Positions 1 to 11,007 of a stretch of DNA of 64,000 nt are shown here, piece after piece. Origin of the DNA: Chaenocephalus aceratus (Eukaryota; Chordata; Actinopteri; Perciformes; Channichthyidae); the NCBI GenBank assembly GCA_023974075.1, contig CM043793.1, forward strand, positions 2,330,501 through 2,394,500. Reading direction: 5' to 3'. The stretch's first letter is position 1. Each line of letters begins with the position of its first letter. A model generated the notes under the pieces. That model did no database searches. It was not told the origin of the DNA and saw nothing but the letters and a program-made list of their open reading frames with translations. Made by a program: the position numbers and the translations under genes.

Positions 1-370
1 CAAGATCTGAGTACTTCTACTAAAGTACAAGATCTGAGTACTTCTACTCGATTACAAGATCTGAGTACTTTTACATATCTGAGTACTTCTACTTTTACTC
101 AAGTACAACATCTGAGTACTTCTACTTTTACTCAAGTACAAGATCTGAGTACTTTACTTTTATTAAGATCTGAGTACTTCCACTTCTACTAAAGTACAAC
201 ATCTGAGTACTTCTACTCGAGTACAAGATCTGAGTAATTTTACTTATCTGAGTACTTCTACTTTAACTCAAGTACAAGATCTGAGTACTTCTACTTTTAA
301 GAACAACATCTGAGTACTTCTACTAAAGTACAAGATCTGAGTACTTCTACTTTTACTCTAGCACAATATC
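1..370. repeat. Tandem repeat derived from a hAT-like MITE end
   Basis: Imperfect tandem copies of a unit of roughly 25-40 bases built from CAAGATCTGAGTACTTCTAC and ACTCAAGTAC. The same words occur once at the right end of the 10.5 kb hAT-like element (CAAGATCTGAGTACTTTCCC), so this array looks like an expanded transposon terminus. It continues off the left edge. No coding potential seen. Confidence 0.8.
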
Positions 371-670
371 TATACTTATACCACCTCCGTTTATAGCCTA
401 TGAAAAAACTATTAGAAAACGATAGTGACAATGTATGCTAGCTAGCTAGCTCAACGATTCCTTAATGATATTCACATCACGCTCTGCTCTGAACACCTGA
501 ACACCCCGTTCTAACAGCTGTTCACCAGCGGCACAGTCTGTGCCACAGTGACTCCGCAGTTAACGAACGCACCGTAGCTAATGGAGCTGACCCTCATCCC
601 GGAGCAGCAGAGTTCAGCCGACAGGCAGGAAGACTCGAGCACACAGCTCGCGCTTCAATATATTAAAAAT

Positions 671-1483
671 AGGGCTGTCAGTCGATTAAAATAGTTAATC
701 GCGATTAATCGCACATTTTTGATCTGTTCTAAATGTACCTTAGAGGAATATTTTTCAAGTTTTGAATACTCTTATCAACATATGAGTGGACAAATATGCT
801 TTATGCTAATGTTATTATCATTTGAACAATGACAAATATTCTCATGAATATTAAACACAACAACCTCTGAACATTACAAATATTCGCCTCAATTCAACCT
901 GGAACCTCTCATACAATAATACAATACAAATGGTGTGTGCGTGCGTGCGTGCGTGCCTGCGTGCGTGCGTGTGTGTGTGTGTGTGTGTGATGGATCGTTG
1001 GAGCTATGTGCAACTCAAGGCATATGCTCGAACGGGAGCTGCAATCATGTTGCACTATCCGTGCTGAGTGTGCTGACTTCTCCTACAATGTCCCGCTGTC
1101 TGCTTCCTGCATCAAGTCAAGTGCTCGGCGCAGTTGTGGCGAAATGTCGCTCCTCTGTTTTTCATTTAAACAGCTCCTTATATCCCGTTAGCGCAGCTAG
1201 CTACACCAGATGCTACATACAATAATACACGTAAGGTCTCTCTCTCGCTCGCTCGGGCCAACATACAACACACCCTCCCGGTCCTCCCGATGGCCAGTCG
1301 GTGCCTGCCGGTGAGCGTGGAAGTGTGGTCCTGCCACAAGCGGCCGGCAGGAGCGGGGCTGTCAGCATCAGCTTGTAGACGGTATTTTAAACTCGATGCG
1401 CTCTGAAACTACGGGGCGGCCGAGGACAAAAAATACACATGCGTTAATCGCGTTAAAATAATTAGTGGCGTTAATTTTTAACA
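671..1483 (+). mobile_element. Interspersed repeat with TTAATCGCG ends (copy 1)
   Basis: Begins AGGGCTGTCAGTCGATTAAA and ends with degenerate GCGTTAATCGCG words, typical of a common teleost DNA repeat. It contains a (GCGT)n/(GT)n tract at about 935-989. Its central part (about 990-1260) is found again in inverse orientation in two pieces at 47.95-48.20 and 51.30-51.62 kb, where a hAT element splits it. No transposase seen; short ORFs here are not credible genes. The family name is not known to me. Confidence 0.65.
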
Positions 1484-1771
1484 CCACGCGCGTCATGATG
1501 GCACATAACAGCTCGCGACCGCAGATTATTTCGGCGATTAGATAAAATGTAAATTATATTTGACGCAACTTTAGTTACATTTCCATGACTTTTCCAAAAC
1601 TTTGGGAAAAATATTGTTTTCCTTCATAACTTTTCCAGGGCCTGGAATTTGCATTTTGAATTTCCATGACTTTTCCAGGTTTCCAATGAACCCGTACGAA
1701 GCCTGTACTTTACAACACTCTCTGTATGTTAGCCCCCTCAGCTGATGGAGGTATGGACGGTGTTTCCTCAC

Positions 1772-1927
1772 CCACTCTGTCGGGCAGCACCTCCAGCCCC
1801 ACCACCCTCTCATCCTGTACAGCTCCAGGCCGTAGAGATGCAGTCGAAGCCGTCGTATTTGATAGGTAGAGAGACGGTTCACGGGGACCTGGTCCAGGAC
1901 CGTCCCACTTCCACTGGGACGACTTAC
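1772..1927 (-). CDS. spin1-like: spin coding exon 4 (first Tudor-like repeat), frame-broken
   Basis: 156 bases between CCCTCAG and GTGAGG. Expected phases (1 in, 1 out) fit the total length, but inside are five breaks against the family: +1 after QWK, -1 at VN/PSLYL, -1 at LYL/IKYDG, +2 at DC/YGLEL, -1 at LY/KDERV. Net shift is zero. The residues between breaks still match spindlins almost perfectly. Confidence 0.85.
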
Positions 1928-3350
1928 CTGAGGGAACAACACACACCACACACAACATTTATTAGCTTTTCAAGAGATGCATCCCAACAAGACTGAGGAC
2001 CCGATGGATCACAATTGTCAAATTGTGATTATTGTGTTTTGAATCTCGAGTAAACTTGAATTTCTTCAAGGTTTGTAGGTTTGTCAGACTAAAGACTTTA
2101 CAATTGTACAGGACCAAACACTCCCCTTATTCCCTCTATTTTTACAAATAATTTGCATATTGCCATAACATAGAATTAATTTTTTATATATTTTATTTAT
2201 ATACAACTGTTTTTGCAATCTGCTGTAATCTAATTACTAATATATGTTTTACATTTCATAGTATATAGGTGTTTTTTATTCTTTCACATAAAAACAGCTT
2301 TTGGATTGGGGCTTGTTTCTTTGTCAAGTTGTATTTGGACCGTGTGTCCTAACAACAACTGAGAGCCCGATGGAGCACTTTTATTTTTGAAAAATATACG
2401 TTTGATCTTGATCAGTTAATAGCTTTAAGCCCCAGCATTACAAATACATTTAGTGTTTCAAGAGCGGATGTCCAGCCCCCAGCCAGGTAAAACACGATTC
2501 TAAATCGACTTACTGCCCTCCTTCCAGATGTGCTGGATCCTGCAGCCCACTATGTTCCTTCTGGGCGGAGACATAGTCTTACTGGGACCCACACTGGTCC
2601 TCTGTTTCCTACGGGGGGAGGGGGAGAAAATATTTAGAGATATTTAGGGCTGGTTAATGTCACATATTCAGAATGTAACTTAAATAAACGCAGTATGCAC
2701 TGCTGTGTTGTGATATTATTAACAATCCTAATAACTATAACGATATGCCTAATTCTAAATGACTGCTCCTGAAATGTATTGTTGTGATAATAATGTCATT
2801 AAAATCACGCTAGCACACAGACACCCTAGCCCTAAACTGGAGAATCAGTGATTTCAGTGAAGTACTTGACTGGTTATGACATGGATTTATTTCATCACTG
2901 GAGTTTTATGGAGTTATTAAATGTATTTGTTGGCAATATATTGCAGGCCTAAGCTTATATCATATCTGGCCTCCAAAAACATTGTAACAAATATATATTT
3001 TATAATTACATTCATCAGACTTACTTATGTGAGTTCTTTTTTTTCATCATGTTTGCAGAAACGCCTGATGTCCTGAAACAGAAGCACAAACATTTAGCAT
3101 CCATCAGGTGATGCGTTCAAGGACACTCTGAGGTCATGAGCACAACGATGTTTTAATTTGAAAAACGGACCATCGTTTCCATGACATCCTTGATTATCTT
3201 CTTCCTCTTTTTGTACTGTTGAAAGAAATCGGTGTGTTATTTTCAAACTGACATTAGTGTTTTCAGTGTTTGATGAATCTTTGTACTCACCCCCGTCTTG
3301 CTCGGGGGGGCCGCGGGGCCGTCGGGCTCTTGAATGGGGTCTTCATTCAT
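1772..3350 (-). CDS. spin1-like: Spindlin (spin family), 3'-truncated by window edge
   Basis: Spindlins are nuclear histone readers made of three Tudor-like Spin/Ssty repeats; in SPIN1 one repeat binds H3K4me3 and another H3R8me2a. Four coding exons read leftward: 3291-3350, 3025-3072, 2514-2608, 1772-1927. Together they give the spindlin words [59 protein letters not shown] and LEVLPDRV, i.e. the N-terminus and first Tudor-like repeat. The Trp and Tyr of the aromatic pocket (WKEG, QWKG, YGLEL) are present. The second and third repeats must lie left of base 1. Exon 1772-1927 has five frame breaks that sum to zero, and the first exon has one extra G at its donor. Family assignment is firm; which SPIN paralogue is uncertain. 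Confidence 0.88.
2514..2608 (-). CDS. spin1-like: spin coding exon 3
   Basis: 95 bases, acceptor CCGTAG, donor GTAAGT. Reads [20 protein letters not shown] then [11 protein letters not shown], nearly identical to the SPIN1 segment that enters the first Tudor-like repeat. No frame break. Confidence 0.92.
3025..3072 (-). CDS. spin1-like: spin coding exon 2
   Basis: 48 bases between TTTCAG and GTAAGT, read as [16 protein letters not shown]; matches SPIN1 [14 protein letters not shown]. Phases 2 in, 2 out agree with the following exon. Confidence 0.88.
   Translation of the reverse strand, partial: DIRRFCKHDEKKELT
3291..3350 (-). CDS. spin1-like: spin coding exon 1 (start codon)
   Basis: After a clean acceptor (TTACAG) an ATG at 3350 opens a peptide beginning [11 protein letters not shown] and ending PPSKTG, then GTGAGT. 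The N-terminus differs from human SPIN1 (MKTPFGK...), so it is either a paralogue-specific start or an alternative first exon. The G5 run at the donor leaves phase 0 while the next exon needs phase 2: one G too many. Confidence 0.7.
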
Positions 3351-5627
3351 CCACCTGTAAGGGGGGCAGCCAGCCAGGCCGCCGGTCCGGGCTAAAGGCT
3401 GGGTGTCGCTCTGCGGGACAGCAGGCCGGCGGGCGTGCGGGGGGAGTGAGGATAGAGGGAAGGGGCAGAGGGGGGGAGAAGGGTAGGGAAAGGAGGGAGG
3501 AGGTGGTGGGAAAGAAGGAGCACCAGGAATTAGGCCGGGCCCTGGACAGGCTGCATACAGGCCGGGTACAGACTAACAACCGGAGGCTGAGGCGACGTCA
3601 CAGGTGACACGATGAGGAGTCAGTGTCTTCAGCCTGGGGGGGGGGGAGCAGACACGAATGTTAAACGTATTATTAATTATCCTCAAACCATTTTCACGTC
3701 TCGTTATACAAGACGGCCCCAAAGCTTTGAAAAAACGATATTCTATTACTAAATGATAACAGAGATCATTTTGTGCCGGCACGCCAGAGACAGTGGATTT
3801 AACCTTGTGCGTGTCTATGGACTCTGCTCTGATTGGTTAGCTGGCCGGCTTCTTTTGCTCAACTGCTTAGCCTATCACGTACAATGTGTCAGAGCTCTAG
3901 CCTATAGAAGTGCATGTGTTACATCGTGATGCAACTATGTTAAGGAAGTAAACAAAGGAGTCCAATGGAGGCGTTTCAAGGGGGGGGGAGAGAAAGGGAA
4001 CACAGGGATGTTATCCCTTGCAGACCATTTACACACACAAACCTATAACACACTAACACCAAAAGCACAACAGGTCCTCTTTAAAGATTATGAGTGGAAT
4101 TCATTATTCTGCGTGCGCATCAGAAGCCACACTGAAATAACATTTAAAAAGTCAACGCAAAGGATACAAAACACTCACTTGCACACATTGTAAAAAATGT
4201 ATTGGGATTATTTTTCAGTGGTATTGCATTTTGGGATGATTTACCATATAAGACGAATTGATCCTTTTTAGCATAATTATACTTAAAGGTGGGGTAGGTC
4301 CAGGGCTCGAGCTTAAGGACGCCCCGGGATTTTTCTTATCAATGGTTTCCGGCAGTCGCCCACAGACGTAATGCTGCATCATGTCTCGGTGTGTTTGGGG
4401 TCGGATCAAAGGCTGAGAGGGATAACAGCTCACTGGTGGCCCTACATACACCCTGAAGGGACCGTATTCCTCTCCAGACGGGCTGCAGTGTAAACTCGTA
4501 CAGATGTGGAAACAATGAGATCGTAAAACCCTCTCCAGTCTCACCCGTTGTATCTCAGATTACCTGGAGTGAATCGCTGACTGCCAGTTGGACTCCAGCT
4601 CTTTGATAACCCCATTACTGTGTTACAAAGACGCTTAACCTCCCCACACACACGGGGTCACGGGGTTAGAGGTCAAAGAGTCCTGCACAAGCACAAAGCT
4701 AGAACAACGTCTGACATTAAACACTTCTTTCTTAGCTACCTAGTTAATGTTCATGTATTGTATATGTTCGTATTCAAAGTGCTTTTCTTGTACGACTAAC
4801 AAAAGTTAAATAAATCTATCGCATGCAGGTCAGAACAATTTGGAAAACATATCGAAGTGTTAGAATGTGACTGATATTGCAATCGTGATATGATTCAGGA
4901 TATTGGAGGGATTTATCATCTTTGTGTCGTCTCACTTTGACTGAAGAACGGATAGAACACCTGTATATTGTGATTACATCCGGACCAGCTGTTTAGCCCC
5001 TAGCATAACTACTCAGGCTTACATATCGATACCTCCTTTATTAAGAGAACAGATCACTTTTACCAGACAATATTTTGAATCAAATATGGTTTAAATATTT
5101 GTACTTTCTAACAACTTTGAAACCACATCTCTAAGGGTACGCTTCACTTCTCTTATTTTTCATTTCCTCGCTCCTCGGGCTCGGTCTCACCGGAAGTTGA
5201 TTTGTCTGCGCCATCTTGAGTAGCGTCCCAGTGGCCTTATTTCTGCCGGAGGAGCGATAACGGAGGAACTACCAGACCATCCTTCGATGAAATCCTCAGG
5301 ACACTCGCACCGCCCCCTTACTGTGTATCGCTCACTGATTGGACGATGCAGCGCATGCACTGATCTGGCTGCTGTCAGACGATCAGCTGTGCGGTGTCAT
5401 CACAAACGGACGTCGCTTCACGTGACGCTCCGGAGGAAAGGACGTCCCATTGCTCTTAAAAACCCATTTCCCTGCTTCTCGTGGTTTCCTTGCGTCCCTC
5501 CGTGCTTCCTTGGTGGGAGGGACGAGACGCAGGGAAACGACGCAAGTGAGGGACGCAAGGAATCCATTTAACCGAATAAGTGAAACGTCGACTAATCCCA
5601 ACAGAGCCTGCCAGCTAACCAATCAGA

Positions 5628-6272
5628 GCAGACTGGGCTCTGGTTTCAGACAGAGGGTGAAAAGAGGTGCTGCAGCACAGGCAGTATGAGACACATAAAG
5701 AGCTTGTTGAACATCAAAGCATGGAGACATGTCCCAGTAGAGACACTACAGACTGATATACACCTGAACATCAGCAGGAGAGGACTCTTAAAGTAGAGAC
5801 ACTACAGACTGATATACACCTGAACATCAGCAGGAGAGGACTCTTTAAAGTAGAGACACTACAGACTGATATACACCTGAACATCAGCAGGAGAGGACTC
5901 TTTAAAGTAGAGACACTACAGACTGATATACACCTGAACATCAGCAGGAGAGGACTCTTTAAAGTAGAGACTCTACAGACTGATATACACCTGAACATCA
6001 GCAGGAGAGGACTCTTTAAAGTAGAGACACTACATACTGATATACACCTGCACATCAGCAGGAGAGGACTCTTTAAAGTAGAGACACTACATACTGATAC
6101 ACACCTGAACATCAGCAGGAGAGGACTCTTTAAAGTAGAGACACTACATACTGATATACACCTGCACATCAGCAGGAGAGGACTCTTTAAAGTAGAGACA
6201 CTACATACTGATACACACCTGCACATCAGCAGGAGAGGACTCTTTAAAGTAGAGACACTACACACTGATATG
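5628..6272 (+). repeat. 57-bp minisatellite inside an interspersed repeat (copy 1)
   Basis: A unique-looking head (CAGACTGGGCTCTGGTTTCA...) is followed by about nine copies of a 57-bp unit, GTAGAGACACTACAGACTGA... ending CTCTTTAAA. Since 57 is a multiple of three, reading the minus strand gives a false repetitive ORF (SVSTLKSPLLLM...). The same head and unit (five copies) recur at 46.19-46.57 kb. Confidence 0.9.
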
Positions 6273-6943
6273 AAGCTGAGAATGAGCACAATAGGGCCCC
6301 CAAGTAAAAACCACAAAAGCAGCTGCCATCACAGGAGGCTTTTCTCACAACTTAACAAGTTGTCACTGATAGTAATTCTCACAACCAAAACTAATGAATA
6401 CTTCCAGTCTCTGAAGTTCAGTGAAGTTATTCAAAATGGCTTATTAGCTTTATTAAAAAGGTCACTACGGTGCAAACCAGGCCGTGTGAAGAACAACAGA
6501 CACCCTTGGGAAGATCTGCATAAACGTAACACCCCGATAACCAAATATGTTTTGTCTCACAAGGTCACAGACGCTGGCAGCATCAGCACAGACAGACAGG
6601 ACGGGGAAAGGACACTCAGAACCACTCCTGATGTTCCCAGATCAACGGCTTCTAAATAACGGATAACCTGAAAGGAGCTGCCAGCTGCAAAACAACAACG
6701 GCAACACAAACCACAGGCCTGCTGCTGCGGCTACACGATCACACACATGCAGCGCTGCGGTAACACTACACCAGGCCGCACTGACTCAACACACCGAGAT
6801 CAAACCAGGACCAGCCAGGCCGGGAAGGTTACAGGCAGGAACCCAGCAGAGGTACACGTCTGATCTGAGGGATTAAAGCGCGGGACTGAGGCTGCACAAC
6901 CACTCGCTTAAAGGACCAGGGAGTTGGAGGAAGACGGGCAGAT

Positions 6944-6945
<2 letters not shown>

Positions 6946-6991
<46 letters not shown>
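6946..6991. repeat. (TCA)n microsatellite
   Basis: About 15 TCA units. The minus reading gives a poly-Asp ORF with no other support. Confidence 0.95.
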
Positions 6992-9128
6992 TTCAGACAT
7001 TAAAAACTGAGCCTGATTTATTCCTACAGCACACCAACACTGCCTCAGTTCAACTGTTGATGCAAGCAGGGACTGTAACATGTCTGCAGCAACAGGCGTC
7101 AGCATTCCAAGTAGGGCTGCAGCCTTTGATTGTTTTGATTATTAACTGATCTGCAGATCCCGTTTGTGGATATGATAGCTGGATTGTGCGGCGCGTAAAC
7201 GGGGTGAGGGTGAGGGCTGAGGGCTGTGTCAGGCCTGACTGTACTGTGATGTTTGGAGTAAAGCCTTTCACTGCTGTGAGAAGGACCTCAGTCTGAGAGA
7301 AGGTAGAAGTGCAGTGGACTCCTGGCAGCTGCTCCATGTGACAAACACCATCACACCAGTGTTCTGTACAAATGCAATAATTCACTTTATTTCCCCAAAA
7401 TAAGGCTGTTTTTCGTTCTGCGGCATAACATGTGTCAGTGGATACCCTACCTGGGGATGTCTGAAGCTTTTAAAAACCAATGGTTGCTAACACGTCACTA
7501 AACGAGACTACTAAACATCATCAAATATAAGCCTCCTTTACGTCACAGTCGCTAAGCTAGTTTGTTTTTAGCCTAACATTAGCTTTTTACTTCAATCGAT
7601 TCCTTTTACTATTCATTAATTATAGAGCATTGTTAATATGTAAATATTACTATGCTGAACAGAACATGTAAGTATCATAAACATGTGTTTGTCACAGATC
7701 TTATTTTCTGCAATATTAAAACCATTGCTTTCAGTGGAGGGAGCCCTTGCGATGCCACTTCAAGGTCTGCTACAGAAAACATGTTCACTGCAGCACTCTA
7801 TGGTGAGGCGGGGGGGAAATACAACTGCCCTCACTTTCAGGAATTTGCTATATTCATCATTCATTTACCCATTTTGTTCTGGAGAAGGTCGGCAACAACT
7901 TCACTACAAGCAACGGCCGATTTGTTTTTAAATTGAGATGAGTAACATGTTTACCTTAAAACTACCTGAAACAATAAATAGATTATCAACATAATTGCTG
8001 ATTGATTAATTTACTGTAATAGATGGTTTTAAAGCAAACCAAACATCTCATCTCTGGCACGCAATCTCATTGTTGTCATAAATCAAATGTATTTTAAAAA
8101 CAGACAATGTTCATCTCCGTTTCTCAAAGTCCATTGTGATGGTTTCAAGTGTCTAGCTTTGTTCACTTCAAACACAACAACATTCACTTAAATAGAGAAA
8201 AGGAGGGAATCTCCATATTTGAGATTAAAACTGCAACTCCTGGCCTTTTTCCATAAAAACAATACTTTAATGACCCCTGCTAGAGGAAGCCAACCCTTAA
8301 TGGGGGTCACAAGGCTCTATGATTTCAAAGGGTGTAAAATAACTTTAAATAATGAGTTGGCCTAAACTTAAACAATATGCAAAACATTCTTCCAAAATGC
8401 TAATTTGACAAACTTCGTGCCGTTATTGCATTCACTGTTTTATTTCAATAAGTGTACAGTGTGCAGGTAATTTACTGCTATGGCTGTGTGTTAAATATGA
8501 ACTATCCTAATGCACTTAATGTGAGTCAGTCGGTTTATAGATTGAAAGAAATAGGGGTTCCCATTCAAAAATATTGGGAACCACTAATCGATTAGTCGAC
8601 TTCTCGTTGCATCTCTTGATGTTGTGGCGTGTGGTATTGAAGTGCAGTGCTTGCTGAAGCATTGTATCGATAACATTATGCCACTCATTTGTAATAACCT
8701 GTGCAGACTACAGAGGAACTCGTCATCCCCCACTGTGGCACATTCTCAGGTAACATTGCAGCAGCAGGGTATCAGTGATGTGTTTCTGAGGATATCACTG
8801 TTGTTGCTGCTTGTTTTGGCTGATGATGATGATGAAGATGACTATCCAGAGGTCATAGTTTACCCTCCTCCTCCTCATTAATTGGCCAGCACATACACCA
8901 GTTTATTACACCCCAACATGTTAACATATGTGCAGAGACGGCAGCCATATTGCGCCAGTATTTACAAAACCCGCATCGGTGCAAAAAAAAAAAGAGGCGC
9001 AAGCGAACAAAGGGAGAGGGGAGGGAAAGCACGGGCGCTAAGCTAGGTGGTTTGCGGTAAAACAACAAACAGGACAAACGGAGCGTCAAAGGGCTCGTTT
9101 GGAGCGGCCTGAGGTCGCAGTTTCTTAC

Positions 9129-9290
9129 CGGTACAGCAATCAGTGTCGCCGCATAATCCCGATCAACCGCCGTGGCTCCGAATTGATCCGCTGTGCCTCC
9201 GTTTGGTTTTCCGCCGCTGCGTCAAGCTAGCTGCGCTAATGAAGGCACTGCGGAAGTGAGGCGGCAGCGGCCTACAAAATAAAAGCGCGG
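9129..9290 (-). promoter_or_regulatory. Putative spin 5'UTR exon and CpG-rich promoter
   Basis: A CpG-rich block stands out from AT-rich surroundings. On the minus strand it ends with ...GTACCG followed by GTAAGA, a good donor, at 9129/9128. No ATG-led frame is evident, so it reads as a noncoding first exon. It is the only such block upstream of the spin start codon, which is why I assign it to spin; no transcript evidence is available. Confidence 0.5.
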
Positions 9291-9850
9291 GTTTTGCTGC
9301 AATGTAATTTACTCTACTTCGCCTTCTTGCATTAATTATTATTTACACTAAAATTATTGAAAACTGACATTGACCATTTCTGTTATGCTTGATAGACTAT
9401 CGTTCATTGTATGGTACCTGCAAGGAATATATTTGTATTAGCTTGACTAGCAATCCTCAGGTCAATATGAAAAGCTATCCTCACTGACACAAAGAATGGT
9501 CATCTTGATCATTGAGATGTTTCATTCCCCCAAATACTTTTATATGTAGGTAGGCTACTCTCGAATTGTTCGACACATGATTGTATAGTTCTATTGTAGG
9601 ATATCTAATGAGTCATATTTATGTAACTTTTGAGAGGTACGTTATTTATTCAGATAGCTTTCTACATTCTATATATTATAAATACATGTAACAATGTTGT
9701 GATTTAAGATATTAATTATGTGTAGCACTATTAATAGGACATCGAAAGTTCTGATAATGATGCTATTTGATCAACATCCTGATATACCAGGATGTTGCAT
9801 GTTTTTTAGTTAACATTGTAGTATTTTAACCTTTAATCAACTCAATCAAA
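9291..9850. other. AT-rich intergenic sequence
   Basis: No exon or recognisable repeat seen upstream of the putative spin promoter. Confidence 0.4.
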
Positions 9851-9869
9851 GCAGAACAAAGAGGAGGAG

Positions 9870-10375
9870 CTCTTGTTTGCATATACTCCTAAAGACCCCG
9901 GCAGCACGTCACCAGGACGGAGCTGCCATCCATGGAGGACCTCTACTCCCAGCGTCTCAGGAAGAAAGCCCACAGGATTATCAAAGACCCTGAGCACCCC
10001 AGCAACTGTTCTGTCTGCTGCCGTCTGGCAGGCGGTACCGCAGTATCAGGACAAACACCACCAGACTCAGGGACAGTTTCATTCCGCAGGCCATAAGACT
10101 ATTAAACATCTGAACTCTGAAGTGCATCATAAACATTCATCTGTTTGCATCTTGCTAATTATTTATCTACATCATTCCATTTACTTGTACTCTTCTTGCA
10201 CTATTTCTTTTTTATTTCCATTTTTGCACATCTCAAAACATTCTCTTGCACTATTTTATTCATGTCCTTTATATATTCATGTTGCACGGTTGGAGGAGCC
10301 TGTGACTTCAGTGTTTCATTGCCATATACACTTTAGCTAATGTGCACATGCCAATAAAGCCTTGCATCTTTTAAA
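9870..10375 (+). mobile_element. LINE 3' fragment (L2/CR1-like reverse transcriptase C-terminus)
   Basis: The stretch around 9925-10110 encodes, with frame slips, the end of a teleost LINE ORF2: PSMEDLYSQRLRKKAHRI, then KDPEHPSNC, a degraded LPSGRRYR motif and FRRP. It is followed by an AT-rich 3'UTR ending AATAAAGCC near 10353. The 5' part, including the polymerase core, is missing, as expected for a 5'-truncated insertion. Confidence 0.8.
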
Positions 10376-10501
10376 CAGTACAGTGTTAACACAAAGCACT
10401 CCAGTTTTGCTTTGCCATTGTATATAGGCTGTGTATTGCTCTGGGACACTCAACAACAAGTTAGTCTGCTTGTAATGCTTGCAAGACTAGTGGACGAGAA
10501 G

Positions 10502-10999
10502 CAGTGGTGTAAAGTAACTAAGTAGATTTACTTAAGTACAATTTTTGAAGTAATTGTACTTTACTTGAGTATTTCAATTGTACTTCTACCTCAATACAAT
10601 TCAGAGGTAAATCTGGTACTTTTACTCCACTCCACTAACCTTTAGTAACTTCACAGATCTGGATGAATGATGGTAAATCTAACCAAGTGTTGAATCAGAC
10701 TTTAGTTCCACCTGGAGTGAATCCACCAGCTACCCTGCAGTCTACAAAGTACTTCAGACTAGCTGCTCCTTCACCAGCTTTGAGAACACTTTCATGATCA
10801 ATCATTATAAAACATATCATATATATTATTCTGAAATGGACCAATCTGCACAATGACTCCTTTGGTACTTTAACTATATTTAGATGCTGCCATTACTTTT
10901 GTACTTTTACTTTAGTAACATTTTGAAAGCAGAACTTTTACTTGTAACTGAGTATTCTTACTCTCTGGTTACAAGATCTGAGTACTTTCCCCACCTCTG
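10502..10999. mobile_element. Non-autonomous hAT-like MITE with 8-bp target duplication
   Basis: Ends are CAGTGGTGTAAAGTAAC and, inverted, CAGAGGTGGGGAAAGTA. Flanks are ACGAGAAG (10494-10501) and ACGAGAGG (11000-11007), an 8-bp duplication with one mismatch, the hAT hallmark. 498 bp, no ORF. A related truncated copy lies at 55.40-55.90 kb. Confidence 0.85.
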
Positions 11000-11007
11000 A
11001 CGAGAGG

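Larger units (their letters stand above)
3601..9128 (-). other. Intron 1 region of spin: repeats, no gene seen
   Basis: Between the putative 5'UTR exon and the first coding exon. Holds a GC-rich 3.3-3.6 kb shoulder, MITE-like repeat sequence at about 3.8-4.7 and 5.16-5.58 kb, the 57-bp minisatellite element (5.63-6.27 kb), a (TCA)n run (6946-6991) and AT-rich unique sequence. I saw no conserved coding exon. Confidence 0.5.

Noticed and set aside
1745..1996. Plus-strand 83-codon frame over the spindlin exon
   Set aside because: Shadow of the minus-strand spindlin exon.
5771..6316. 181-residue repetitive membrane-like protein (and 46203-46599 frames)
   Set aside because: 57-bp minisatellite inside an interspersed repeat; frame is a by-product of unit length.
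6908..7105. Poly-Asp protein
   Set aside because: (TCA)n microsatellite.
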